From positions 185,408-249,407 of the forward strand of contig MNCI01005909.1 of the NCBI GenBank assembly GCA_015680685.1: a DNA stretch of 64,000 nt. Direction: 5' to 3'. This document shows, one piece after another, positions 34,186 to 46,589 of this stretch; within the stretch, counting starts at the first letter, position 1, and each line of letters opens with the position of its first letter. This DNA is from Gnetum montanum. Its lineage: Eukaryota > Streptophyta > Gnetopsida > Gnetales > Gnetaceae. Below the pieces are notes generated by a model. The model had not been told where the DNA came from. It did not search any database and saw only the letters and a list, made by a program, of their open reading frames with translations. Both the position numbers and the translations under genes were made by a program.

Positions 34186-35604
34186 GTTAGATAAGATGTT
34201 GGAATGGATAGATGAAAAAGTTATAACTTGCATAGAAGCTGTAGAGGAGAGAGTAACACAAAACAAATTAAGTGATCACAACAAAAGGAGGAAAAGGCTC
34301 AAGAGATAGGTAAGAACATTGATCAGCAAAAGGGAAATTGCCGTAGAAGAAGAGGCTATAGACTCAATTGCCAAAGAAGATGATGGATGTGACATCTACC
34401 TATATGACCATCCAAAGGGTCATTGCCCAATCATGTTACATCTACATGAGTATTGGGCCTTTGTGTTGAATCCCAATTTTGTACAAAAGCAAATGCTTAG
34501 GAAATTACCTTTCTCACAAGTTAATCATATAAAATCCTACAACCAACCATATTGTCCTAGTGGGATGTCTTATTAGCCTCAAAAATACTATCAAACGTAG
34601 TGGAAAAACCCACAGTCATGGGGAAGGCCATCATCAAACTAGCACTACCCTTACTACTAGCCGAACCTGTATGGATATTATGTTCAACAACCTATTTCAC
34701 CAACTAGTTCTACTTCCTCTACCTCAAATCACCATTACCACTCTCTCAAATATCATCGACCCACAATATCTTCTGAAGGATCATCATCTCACGCCTCTCA
34801 TCCTCCATCATACCCTCAATATTCTCATACTTCCCTCCATCACATGTCATAGCCAACAACATAGGAGGTTCAACACCACAACATCAATGAAGGAATGCCA
34901 CTTATACTGCAAACATACACAGAAATGATAATGCTAGTAGATCCCCTCCACAATCTCGAAAATCCATTTATTTAAGATGGTTCCCATGCATAGGCATAAC
35001 ACTCATGGACCTACTAACTCATCCAAACTAGCACGATGCTAATTAAATGCAACATCCTTCTTTTGCAACCAATGTCTTCTGATCTTATGCAAAGGGCAAC
35101 ATCCATCGTTACTTCAACACCTAATAGAAATGATGAAGCTATCATTGTGGAGAGATAGAAAAATCGATTCATCACTAATAGAAAAGGGTGCAATTGTGGG
35201 CTAGAAATTCAAAATGTTAACAAAACCCACAACAAAGCTAAGGAATAAGTGTGTGAGCAAAATTAGTCTACACAATAGCCACTAAACTAGAAGATACCCA
35301 GTGGCTTAAAAATGAGAATATAAAATTGTTTTAAAGATGCATGGAAACAACTGATCCACTTATTAGTTTTAAACTTAAGAAAATGGACCAAACAGAGGAC
35401 TTAGACATAGATATCTTACAATTTGATTATAAATCAAAAAAGGATATTAAACACAGAGACTTGGGAATTAAAATAGAAAATGAAGAAGAAGAAGTAAACA
35501 AATTTGGACCCCCCAAAATGGAAATACCTTTAAGCCCATATGAAGATACATTTCCAAATGATCAAAATGAGACTATCACCAATGTTAAATGTGTTACCAC
35601 GTGA
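34186..35604 (+). pseudogene. Gag/protease-region remnant of Athila derivative E
   Basis: The plus strand reads LDKMLEWIDEKV, then a charged segment, then CDIYLYDHPKGHCP (about 34391-34432), a Cys/His motif matching the Athila gag motif of element D (CQCEHPNGCCP, about 54250-54220). YWAFVLNPNF follows, aligned with D's FGTYALNPKF. A Pro/Ser/His-rich region follows (34560-34920). An acidic open frame at 35341-35604 corresponds to the linker after gag. No RT, RNase H or integrase follows: the sequence goes directly into the 3' region. Confidence 0.65.
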
Positions 35605-36315
35605 TTAATTAAATCAATAATAGTGATAGATGGAAAATTGGTGGTGTATAACCAGGGGATTATGCAACCCATCTCCCAAACTTGCAGCCATAACATTAGT
35701 CATGAGGGAGATTCTCCATCTTGGTTCAAGACTAATAAATATTTTTCACCTTTTTTGTTGTACAATTTTTTATCATTTTCCTATTTCTTCCAAAATTTTC
35801 TAACTCTTCATATGTTTTACATTTATTAATATTTTTCTTCTTTTCCTTTATAATCTTCTCTTTTCCTAAGTCATTTTCTTTATGTTTATGAATGTCATTT
35901 ATGTTTCCATTAATAATATTGCCAAGTCATGATGTAGAAGTCAATTCTATGTGTTGGGCTTTTGTTCTATGCTATCAAGATGATTGGGTACGTAATTGTG
36001 TATAGCAGTGAGACCACCTCATCCATCCCTCTAGTTCCCTAAATAAAAGGTCTTTTTCATGGAAATAATTTGGTTCTTCTTTCATGAAACTAAAATTAAT
36101 CAATAATCATTGTACCTTGAAGAATGGGGGAATAACCAAGTGGGAATGGTAAGGGTGTGAGCTCAAGGAAACTTTTTGGGTTCTCTTCTTGACTTTCTTC
36201 ATGTGGTTTATGACTCCTCTTGGAATGTATCATTACTTCTCCGTCAACCAATAATGGGAAGATAAAAGCCTTTGCATGGTGTGGTTCCTATAAAAAAAAA
36301 GAAAACAAAACAAAA

Positions 36316-36362
<47 letters not shown>

Positions 36363-37868
36363 ATAATGAGAATTCAAAGCACATCCCTTAGACACAATAA
36401 TGTGCTATAATCACTGGTTATGGGGTTGGAAAGACATGTTGCCCATGCCTAAAGGCACCCCTCTAACTAAGGCCCTTCCTTCCTTCTTCTCTTTTTGGAG
36501 TGATGATTGTTCTTTGAGATGGTTGTGGACTCATGGTTGTTGGTAGGATGGAACACATTAATGCGAGGTCACTGTTCATGGTATGGACTTGGTCTAAACT
36601 TGGATGGATATGCATGCTGATCATTTTAATTACATTTTTTACAAGAACCTATTGTGGAAATGGTCAAGTACCTTACATCCCTATCTCTACAATCCCTTTT
36701 CATCCCATTATTCACCTCACTGCTGCATGCGATTATGAGCCTTTTGGTTTTGTGTAGTATAGTACAACATCCCAACCATAGTAGTTGTGTGTTACTTGGA
36801 ATAAAGACATGGTTTACATTTAACTTCTTGGGTGCCCACGAACATCTATAGAAGTGGTTATGCAATGACATTATGGTAGGAGCCTACTTTGGAGAGGACC
36901 CACTTGCATAACTTTTGTTGATCATGGCTTTGAACTAACCTTCACATCTTCTACAACATCAATGAAAGTTTCTTTGAATTTATGAATAATTTTGGAACTA
37001 CTTCTCCTCACTTTCAATTAATTTTTTATACTTTTTCCTACTTTTTTGTTAAAATATCCTTTAAGTTCAATATTTCTTGGCCATCTTCTAAATCAAAACT
37101 TTGGTTTCAATTGTTCGAAAACTTGTGTGCTTTTGGAGTTACGCTTATTAGTCATGGGGGCTAGGGATGTTTGGTTTGAAATTTTTCTACCATCCTATTT
37201 TTGAACATCATGGTAAGTAATAATAATTGATCACAATAATGTGAACAACTTGATGATTTTAGTTACCTCATAGCCTTGGGCATCTATCATCACCTTTTAC
37301 TTAAATGAAAACTAAGGGATCCAAAAAGGGTTAATTATTAAAGAAAATTTACCAAAACTAATGTTAATCCTTTGGTGAATACAAGTGATGCTAAAAGAAA
37401 TGCCTAAGGATGAAGGTCTTTTGCTAGGCATAAAAACGAAGCCAAGAGGTGAACAACAGAGGATATGCCCATGGACAAATTGTAGCACATACAAGATAGC
37501 AACTCAAGCATCACATGTTTGCTAGATCCATGGGACAATGAGAAGAAATTTTAGTCAATCCTTCAAGAATGTTTCACATTACCTAAGAAGCATCGACATA
37601 ATTACCAAGGTTAGAAGTCTACCATTACTAGCAGCAACAAGAAGAATCTAAAGATCTTTGAAAATTTTGTAATCTTCAATGTCTATCCAATATTTTTATC
37701 ATTTTGTCATTTTGTAATGCATCCACTTGAATAAAATTTTATAATGTGGCACTTGGTTAGTTAGTAGGTAGCGTCAATCAATAATCCCATCATTCCAAAT
37801 TTTTTGTAAAGAAAGTTTCGTCCTATCTTGTTAACTCAAGGATGAGTTTTTATTCAATTGTGAGGATA
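35605..37868 (+). other. 3' region of element E without pol or env; ends in polypurine tract
   Basis: About 2.2 kb without a supported gene. Around 36420-36900 it is the reverse complement of the pol-env spacer of C and D, as expected for a plus-strand relative. The last part before the LTR (37780-37868) matches the internal sequence upstream of C's polypurine tract (GGATGAGTTTT...). It contains a (GA)n microsatellite. Confidence 0.55.
36321..36356. repeat. (GA)18 microsatellite
   Basis: About 18 uninterrupted GA units follow an A-rich stretch in the 3' region of element E. Confidence 0.95.
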
Positions 37869-38848
37869 TGATGAAGCATTAGTTGGTTGTATCAACATAG
37901 CCTGTTCAATGCAATCACTTCGATGCAACTGCCTCAATGCAGCCTCTTCGAGGCAGTTGCCTTGACACAACCGCATCAATGAGGCCCCATTGATGTAGCC
38001 CTATCAATGTAAATAATGGATTGATGAGGCCCCATCGATGCATGCAATGATGTGTTGATGAGGCCTTGTTGATGTAGTGTCTATTTTTGCCTATAAATAC
38101 GTGTGCTCCCATTGTGTGTTGACATTCTTTTGTCAATAGAGTAGCTGAACTCTTGCAGTTTTATTCTGTAGTCTTAGAGAATAGTCAATGAATGCCCGTA
38201 GTGTGGATCTAAGTTAGTTATATGACATCTTATTTGAGTGGCATTGTACTTGGATACATTTCATGAACAACCAGAAGATCGAGATTGATTCCTATTCATT
38301 GCAGCATTTTGACTTAGATTAGATTTACTTTCCATGCAATTTACTTTTCATGTACTTAGTTAATATTTACATTTTGATGCATATCGATGAATTGGTGGAA
38401 TGAGCATGACTAGTTTCGAGCATAAACATGTATTCGCTTGGTAACCCCAATAGGGTTATTGTTTGGTTCACCCAGTAGCATAGTGCTTGGTAATCCCAGT
38501 AGTGGATACGTGGGTTTAGGATGTGTACGACAAGCTGGGAATGGATACTCATCACTCGTAGGCTAGTTTAGACTTTACTTTTTATTGTTAATTAGTTTAA
38601 ATAATTGATTTCTTCATTGTCATTAGGAGTAGCATAAGGCCTAAACAACATCAAGAATCACATGCCTTACTTTGGACTATACCATACGTGACAAAGCTAC
38701 CACTAGTCCAAATGGGAAGACAATGAACTGCGATCAAGGTATAATGATTTAGATGCCACAAATAGTCCTATCCATGGAATTCCATTGGATCGTGCTTGAA
38801 TGCTTGTGATTTGTATGGTTGAGTGTAAGGGGTATTTGCCTCTCATTA
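37869..38848 (+). repeat. 3' LTR of Athila derivative E (plus strand)
   Basis: It starts TGATGAAGCATTAG and ends CTCTCATTA. It has a TATA box (CCTATAAATACGTG, about 38091) and upstream a U3 tract of CATCGATGCA / GATGAGGCCCCAT repeats. It aligns with the LTR at 54863-55907 and, reversed, with 6957-7795 and 57266-58131. The right side abuts GTTACC, the interior of another LTR of the same family in the opposite orientation. Confidence 0.8.
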
Positions 38849-39075
38849 GTTACCAAGTGATGATTACTTGGTGTACCGAATGGCCAATACTGGGATTACC
38901 AAGCACAATACCTTATGCTTAAAGTGGTTGTATTTATGTGTTCATGGTTAATTACATTAAGTATCTATGACTTAGAATATCAAATGCATAGAAAATAAAG
39001 TGCTGGAAAGGAAGATTAAGCTAATCCAAGTGCTACAATGAATGCCAAAAATATTGCCTTTATTGTTGTTCACGC
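38849..39075 (-). repeat. Internal fragment of an inverted Athila LTR
   Basis: GTTACCAAGTGATGATTACT onwards matches 57637-57865 of the D 5' LTR almost base for base (for example 'ACTGGGATTACCAAGCACAA'). It is cut at about 39075, where the sequence jumps to the equivalent of 59030. The 1.16 kb at 57866-59029 is absent here. Confidence 0.8.
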
Positions 39076-39782
39076 AAGGTAATAATACAAAAATGTGAAA
39101 AGAGAGTCTTTACGTTGAAAAAATGATTGGGATCCTAGTTGATAATGAAGAATCCAATAAAAGTATAGCAAAATGAAAGATTTGCAACAATGTTATTCAA
39201 AAAAATTATTTGAAATAGAAAAGAATTAATGTAAGTATTATGATCTTAGCATTTATTTATGTATAGACTATTTTAATAGCATTGGATAATGTTGGCCTTC
39301 ATGGATTATAGTTAGAGATAAAAATGTTCACTTTTTCTTTCCCTAATTTTGAATGGATAGTTTCACTTAGTTAATAGCTAGATCATTTTATAAAGATATA
39401 CATCTTTGCATTAACTTTATGTCTCATTACATTTTGTTACTAATTAATATTATTTATCACATGATACCATCAAACTTTATACTTAAGCTATGTTGTCATT
39501 GGCATTATGATGCATAAGTTTCATTTAAAATTGTATAAAAAAAGTTTTTCTCATGAGAAGGTATCTAGAATGATAAGAATTTTAGTTTGTAATAGGTTGC
39601 ATGTTTTAATCTTGAAGGATAGACGAAAGTGAACTGCAATAAGTTAGAAGTACTAAACATAAAGCATGAAAACATGCACAATATTCATGCATGCTCTAAT
39701 TGGCACCGTAGGGAATGTTGATCAGTTAGCCATGATAAATCGATACTAATTAACATTAGGGACATGTTAAAAACACCCTAAC
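39076..39782. repeat. Duplicated host segment, left copy, part 1
   Basis: AATACAAAAATGTGAAAAGAGAG to AAAACACCCTAA matches 59030-59738 at high identity. Differences are dominated by CG in the right copy against TG or CA here (for example CGTGTCG against CATGTTA). The match is interrupted at 39782 by the foldback/Helitron insertion and resumes at 47028. No gene is supported. Confidence 0.85.
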
Positions 39783-40233
39783 TAGCTTATATATATATAT
39801 ATATCAATTAGTTGAGATGGTTTAAAAAAAATGATGTTAACCAAGCTTGACTACTGGATGAGGTAACAAGATAACTAAAAAAGGAATCACTCATCCCTCC
39901 TCTATTTCTTTACCACTTACCCAATTTAGTTTTATCCTCTTGATAAAGTTTGCTCTTTCTTTGTTTGTTCATGACATTTTTAAGAAATAAATCTATTGCA
40001 TAAATAACGCTAAAAAATGCCATGAACAAACAAAGAAAGAGCAAACTTGGCTGAGAGGGTAAAATTAAATTGGGTAAGTGGTAGATAAATAGAGGAGGGA
40101 TGAGTGATTTCGTTTTTAGTTATCTTATTACCTCATCCAGTAGTCGAGCTTGGTTAATATCATTTTTTTTTAAAAATCATCTTGGCCAATTGCTAGATAG
40201 ATAGATAGATAGATATATATATATCTAAGCTAG
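39782..40233. repeat. 452-base foldback with about 200-base arms
   Basis: The left arm (CTAGCTTATATATA..., GGTTAACCAAGC-like, CTGGATGAGGTAA, CTCATCCCTCCTCTAT, GCTCTTTCTTTGTTTGTTCATG) and right arm are reverse complements over about 200 bases, with a loop of about 30 bases near 40000. Both ends carry the palindromic CTAG. It coincides with the left boundary of the Helitron-like insertion. It may be the unusual 3' end of that element, or a separate MITE. No ORF lies inside. Confidence 0.8.
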
Positions 40234-40258
40234 TGAAGCAATTTCAAGTACTATGAGT

Positions 40259-41003
40259 ATTCAAAATAATATATATTGGTAAACATAAATTAGTTAAAAT
40301 AAAAGTTTATATATTTCATATATGTTGATGAAGGAATACATTACCCAATTATTGCAACAAACATTACAAAGCTATATAATAGGATTGAGCAAAAGACAAA
40401 ATACAATGATAAGTGTGAACTCGATATGCCTAATCCTCCAATTGAGTAAAACAAACTTCCTATGCAATTCTACTTTGGAGATGTTTAGCATTGGAAATCT
40501 TTCTATATCTTTGCACATAGAAAGGAAGATGAATCTTTAAAGAATCAATGGTCTTGACTCCAAATAATGCAACAAACGGTAGACCTGTAAGTTCTCTTGT
40601 GTAGTGGTTTCATGGGCTATGAGTAGAATTTAATTATTTTTTTTATTTTTTAAGTTATCATCACTATTTGCATTCCAAATAATATATATTGGTAAATATA
40701 AATTGGTTAAAATAAAAGTTTATATATTTTGTATATGTTAATGAAGGAATACATTACACAATTATTGCAACATACATTACAGATATGTATAATAGGATTG
40801 AGCAAAAGGCAAAATACAATGATAGGTATGAACTCAATATGCCTAATCCTTTAATTAGGAAAAATGAACTTCTTGTGCAATTCTACTTTGGAGATGTTTA
40901 GCATCTAAAATCTTTATGTATCTTTGCACAGAGAAAGGAGGATGGATCTTCAAAGAATCAATGGTCTTGACTCTAGATAATGCAACAAATGTTAGACCCA
41001 TAA
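40259..41003. repeat. Tandem duplication of the helicase C-terminal coding region
   Basis: About 330 bases at 40259-40588 recur at 40667-41003 (AAATAATATATATTGGTAAA... to ...ATGCAACAAA), separated by about 80 AT-rich bases. On the minus strand both copies read the helicase end with VALSRVKTIDSLKIH-like sequence. The downstream copy is therefore redundant. Confidence 0.85.
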
Positions 41004-44000
41004 CTCTTCATGAACCAATGTTAATAGTAGCCTTATCTAGTATCAGTCTTTGAGATTTATGAATAGTCACGACCCATGCCAACCGTAATGGTAACTGACA
41101 AGATGCTTCTCAAACCATAGGTATAATTGGCACTTAGTGAGGATTACCATTATCAAAGGCACATCCAATGTAGGAGTCAAAATCAACAATAACATACAAT
41201 GGTAATGCAGGTGGTTATTTACCTTGAGGATACATAATACTATGAATCATGCAAAATGCACCATTTACCAATCCCACTTTAGGCCAAATGTTAACTGTGA
41301 GCATTACCCTTGAACCTTTACATATAAGCAGAGATCGCTCTATATCATCACCGTCATCTTCTAAGATTCTGAATCCACGAGGATCTCTATCTACTACACA
41401 CAATGCAACAATCCATGAGGATCTCTATCTACTACACACAATGCAACAAGTCTCTGCATTATTTGCAACATATTCTTATTATGTGATTGAACTTTATCCT
41501 TTATATCATATAAGTGGATTGATTCTTCAAAACTGTCTAATCCACTTGAAGTGGATGGAAGATTCATTCGAGTAGCCAAGAAATTATAATCTTCATCATT
41601 GATTTTTCCTTCTCTAATATGCATCAATACTTCCTTGAATCTTTGTTGTTGAGGATCATTTCAAAACTAATGAAAAATTGCATCTAAAACAACAAATGTA
41701 TCAAATGATTGTCAAACCCTTATAATATCTAGATTCTTGGATGCATAAGGCACAACATCAAGCATAGGAGGAAGCTGACCCAAATCACCTATCAATATAA
41801 CTGATCTTCCTCCAAAAACTTCATTGTGATGTTCTAGAAAAATTTCTCGTAGTCATTTATCAATACTTTGTAATAATCTTCCTCCCACAATACTCATTTC
41901 ATCAATTATTATATATCTTACTTGTGATAGTCGATGTTGTATACTTATCTTTGCAGATGAAGAGAGTTCTTTGTAGGCACATATTCCAATGTTCAAACTG
42001 GAATGAATGGTTGTTGTGTTAATGTTAAATGTTGTAGCTCTTGTGGATGCCATTACAAGTAAAGCAGTATGTTTTTCATTGCAATATTTCATGAAAGCAT
42101 TATGAAGTGTGCCTATGAGAAACGACTGTCCTGTACTAGCTATTCCCTGGATAATCATTCTTAAAGGAGAAACAACTTCATTTGTTGACTATGAAAACAT
42201 CATGTGGCCTACAATTTTATTGTAGCATTTCTTTTGCTTTGCATCTAGCTTATCAGAATCATAGGCACTATAGTCACAATGAATAGAAATCATGGACTGA
42301 GATGATTTATTGCTGGTAATAAAACTTGTAGCAAAATTTGCAACATCCTCTCTTGGATATTATAATGTCTAGTTATGCATTCTATCAACATCTTGTAGCC
42401 TAAGCATCTCCACTTCTGTTCTTTGAAAATGACCTGTTGATAAGAGATGACAGTTGAGGATTTCAAAATCATATTCCTCATGATCTTGCACCTGTGGAGT
42501 TACATCTACAAATTGTATTTTTTCCTCCAAAGCTCACTGGAATTCTTCTTCAGTGTTAATCTCTGATGCTACATACAGATGTTGAACAGAAAACCACTTC
42601 ATTTCAATTTCCTCATCATTAGAACCAAGATCTTGGTTCACATCTCTAAATGGATAATGTAACAACAAGATAGCCCAATAGTATTCAATCCATTTTTGTT
42701 CTCCTTACTTTAGTGGGATGAGAAACTTGGGATAATATCTAACAATAGCATTTGGCTTTGGGTGACATGGATTCCAATTTGGGTTGGACTTATTGTTCAT
42801 GTTGCAATTGTACTCTTTAAAAACCTATAGTAATGAGACACCCTCCATCGAAAGCGAATATTTTTGATACATATTAATGAGAATTGTGTAGTTTTTAGCT
42901 TCATCAGTTTCATTTGAATTCATTTGAACGTTTTTGTACACCTCTTGAGAAACATTGAGTGTGCAAAAAACATGACTACAGTTTACCAAAGGAAGCTCAT
43001 ACAACACGTGATAGACCTTCATAGCACCAATGTCTCTATCTATAGTATCATCCATCATGAGCCTTCTATAGACTGATAAAGCATCTTCATGAGGATCGCT
43101 TAACTCAGAAATTTGCAATAACATGTCATGAAAAGATTGTGATTTCTTCTCTATTTTAGTTGCATATTCTATGATATATTTTACGACAACATATCGTGAC
43201 ATTACTGGCTGAAAATATGTATTTGCCCTCAATGTCTAAAGCATCATGCTGTTATGAACATTAAGCCTCGAATCATTTCTTCAAGGAACATAAGTAATCT
43301 CATTATTATTTTCTGGATCTCTCTGAAGAGTTGATTCCAAAGATAATGACTAAGGAACATTGTACCTAGAATTGAAAAATATGAAAGTTGAATATCTATA
43401 TATTTTTTCCCATGATAAACTAAAGTTTGCTTGCTAATAAAAATAAATGCAATGGTGAGGAAATAGCAATGATACAACATTTTGATTAGAAAGTGGCACC
43501 TTCAAACTTCTTTGCCATTACATTTTCATAAGCATGCACTAGGTTTGCATACAGCATGTCTTTGAATAGCATTAAGCAAATCAGCATAATTAGTTTCCAG
43601 ATCCATACATTGTAGTTATTCAGTAGTCAACTCACATGGATGATGTAACATATTTACACGTAAAGCCTGAGTGAGAAGATAGATTGAAAAAAGTAACAAT
43701 GGAGAAATTAATATCTTTGTATTTTAAGCAATATCACAAAAAAAATTTGTGTAAAGAATAGAAAAGATAAATGAGAACTTACATTATTTGGATATCCATT
43801 AGTTGTAAATCTTAGCTTGCATGCATTTGTAATTGAATCAAAAAATTCCTTTGCCCTACGCATGACATGAGGATCATTATGATTGAGCTCATCTACCTTT
43901 GGAGCACCTTGTATCCATAAGAAACCATGCACATGTGGAGATCTGTGATGTTGCCACTCATATCGTGTTCAATAGTCAACAACATGGAACTCATTCATCA

Positions 44001-46270
44001 AAATTGTTTTAAGAACGGCAATGTGACGACGATGCATGAACTCTGCAACTATATGTGGATTTTCTATGATATTACTTTGCCTCTAACGTTTGAGTTCTGA
44101 GGAGTTCTCAAATGGATCTCCTTCCATCAGATTATGTAACACAGGCCAATAGAGATTTGCTGCATTTAGAGTAAAAAAAATAGTAGGTGTTTCCAATAGA
44201 TTCACTACGTCAGTTAGCTCTACTTTACATTTTCTCCAATAAGATGGTGTACCACGAATGGATGTACCATATCACATTAAATTATCAACAATGACATGTG
44301 ATGGAGCATTATGCAATTGTTCTCATAGTTCTTCAATAGTTATGGGTGCATCAATAATATTTTTTTCTTAAAATACAACAGTAGATTCCATATCTTGTCT
44401 CCTTTTAATGACATTATAGATATAATACCTACAAATAAATCAGACATCATTGCTTAAATGTTATAAAAAACATTATGAATAATGATAATAACAAACAAAT
44501 AGAGAATTAATATTTACTTGAATCACTTGTGGCATCCAAATCTACCATCTTTGTAGCAAATAAGATGTTTTGCATATTCATGTAGTTTGACATCTTTAGC
44601 TCTTCACTCAAGAAAATTGCATTTTTCTTTAGGAAAAAGATTTGGAAATGTCACTGTAAACAATAGGAGAATCAGACATGGATGGCCACTAAGCAACATT
44701 TGAATCCTATAATGATGGATTATGCATCCTTGCTCTTATCCAATCAATTTCCTTTCTTACAATTTCAAGATGTTGTGCAACTGACAATGTGTGACTGATA
44801 ATGTTTTCTTCATCTGTTTGAAGCAAATGACCTTGAAATTGTAATTTCATTTCTCCATCCTTTTCTGACAATGGAATATAAGGAATTCTATGAAAGATGT
44901 TAACATCATCAGTATCAGCAACATCATCTAATGCATGCATATCAATCTCAACATCTTGATAGTATAGATCATTTTCCTTCTTAAAAATCAAAGCTTCTTA
45001 AACCTGTCTCTTGTTGACAATGAAATTATACTTGGTGCTCATTTGATCTACTGTTCTCAATATCAAGAAAGGGATATCTTTAATTCTAAGAGGAAGTCTT
45101 TTAGTAATCTGTGTGACATCCTAAGCAAATTTAATTGTCTGACCTTTATACTTGAACTGTCCACCAATTGCATGTGTAACTAGTAAAATGGGATTGATTT
45201 TTGCAATTAGCATTTCTTCAACCTCAGTTAAATAGCCTAGGATAGGTGGTTGGATACCAGGATTCATGTTATTTTCAACAAAAAATCATTTGATTTCACA
45301 ACCAAAACTATCAAAAATGTTATGTTTTTTTTTTCATTAATGCACCTATTGCATGTGGGTCCTCTACTTCTGGTTGAATCCAATAATATGCCAAGAAGAA
45401 TTTCATTGCATACATTGTAGGAATGTGGATTTTCAAAACTTCTAACTGTAGTATTAAAATTCTGTATTGCTTAAGCAATTTCTATACCTATCTTTTGCAA
45501 TCTTGGGAAAGACTGAATAGGTTCTGAAGAAGGCATTTCCATTATTGGTGCACTGGCGACATCTGTAGCTTCATTTATTCAATGAAATGAATTTTCCTCT
45601 TGACGTTGCCTCGTTTGGCACTCACTCTCACTATAATGTGGTTGTTCTTGATCTTCTTACAATTTTTGTTCTTCTTTGTGTGTGATTTCTAAAATAGGTG
45701 TTGCTTGATTAACAGGCACAGATGCATTTCTAATGTCCTACAAAAAATATTTCAAAATTTAAACTAAAAATTGAATTAAAATATGTACCAACTTGAGTAT
45801 GGGCAAACACCAACTTGCATTTTTTCTTGATTATTTACATTATTAGTATCAATAATGTGGATCATTGCATTGGATGAATTTCCAAGTGATGAGAGGGGAT
45901 TTGAAGTTGACGCAGCTTAAAAAAATATATGTAATGCAAGTATGTAAATAAAATGAGCAGATTTTCCAATGATAAATATTTATTTTGAGGTATTAAAAAA
46001 TGCATAAATTACATACTCCTGAATTTCGTAGAATTAGTTGTCATTCTTGTTCACGTCGTTTTGCTTCTCATTTTAGAAATCATCTTCTCTCCTATGCAAT
46101 CATCAATTTTGGTTTTTTAATTTCTATAATCCATGGTTGTCCTCTACCTTGGCCATGCCCACATGCACACTCACTGCCATGACCTCCATGAATCACATTA
46201 CTTGTTGTAGTAGATGGTTATTGTTGTTGATCTTGAAGAGAGTGTTCTTCGCTTTCTTTATTGGGACTAA
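40590..46270 (-). pseudogene. Rep-helicase (RepHel) of the Helitron-like element
   Basis: From the N-terminus on the minus strand: a Cys-rich segment and NMNPGIQPPILGYLTEVEEM (about 45260), then TDDVNIFHRIPYIPLSEKDG (44930-44865). The HUH nuclease motif RSPHVHGFLWIQGAP lies near 43950-43900 and a two-tyrosine motif KYIIEYATK near 43180-43150. RDIGAMKVYHVLYELPLV is at about 43030. The Pif1-type helicase has Walker A GIASTGQS (42147-42122; consensus GxAGTGKS, so the lysine is lost), Walker B IIIDEMS (about 41905) and the late motif GSRVMLTVNIW..GLVNGA (about 41316-41248). It would nick and unwind DNA for rolling-circle transposition. There are many stops, and a 38-base tandem duplication at about 41373-41450 shifts the frame. 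Confidence 0.8.
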
Positions 46271-46339
46271 TAGCAACAAGATCCATGTTTTTGAAAATGC
46301 ACGAATTCCAATATTGCACCTCTTAATCGTGTAACACGA

Positions 46340-46570
46340 TGCCTAAGTTCAATAACTTTAAATACTACATCACATCATAACCGTCATCATGATCATAACT
46401 GTCACTGTTTATAATACTAATAAATATTCATTATTACCCACCATTTATAATAAAGAATCTTCATTATTACTGTAATTGTAACATTCACCATTTATAATAA
46501 TAATAACTATTTAATATTATCCACTGTTTATAATAATAAATATTCATTATTACCCATGTTGGGGCTTACA
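46340..46570. repeat. AT-rich TTATAATAATAAATATTCATTATTACCCA repeats
   Basis: Imperfect copies of 'CATTATTACCCACCATTTATAATAA' lie between the RepHel start and the minisatellite. The mirror region of the second Helitron copy (62390-62560) has the same content in reverse complement. Confidence 0.75.
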
Positions 46571-46589
46571 TGTGAGGAAATACAAAGAG

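Noticed and set aside
36321-36356. GA run as a GAGA-factor regulatory element
   Set aside because: It is a simple microsatellite in the 3' region of a dead element; nothing nearby suggests a regulated promoter.
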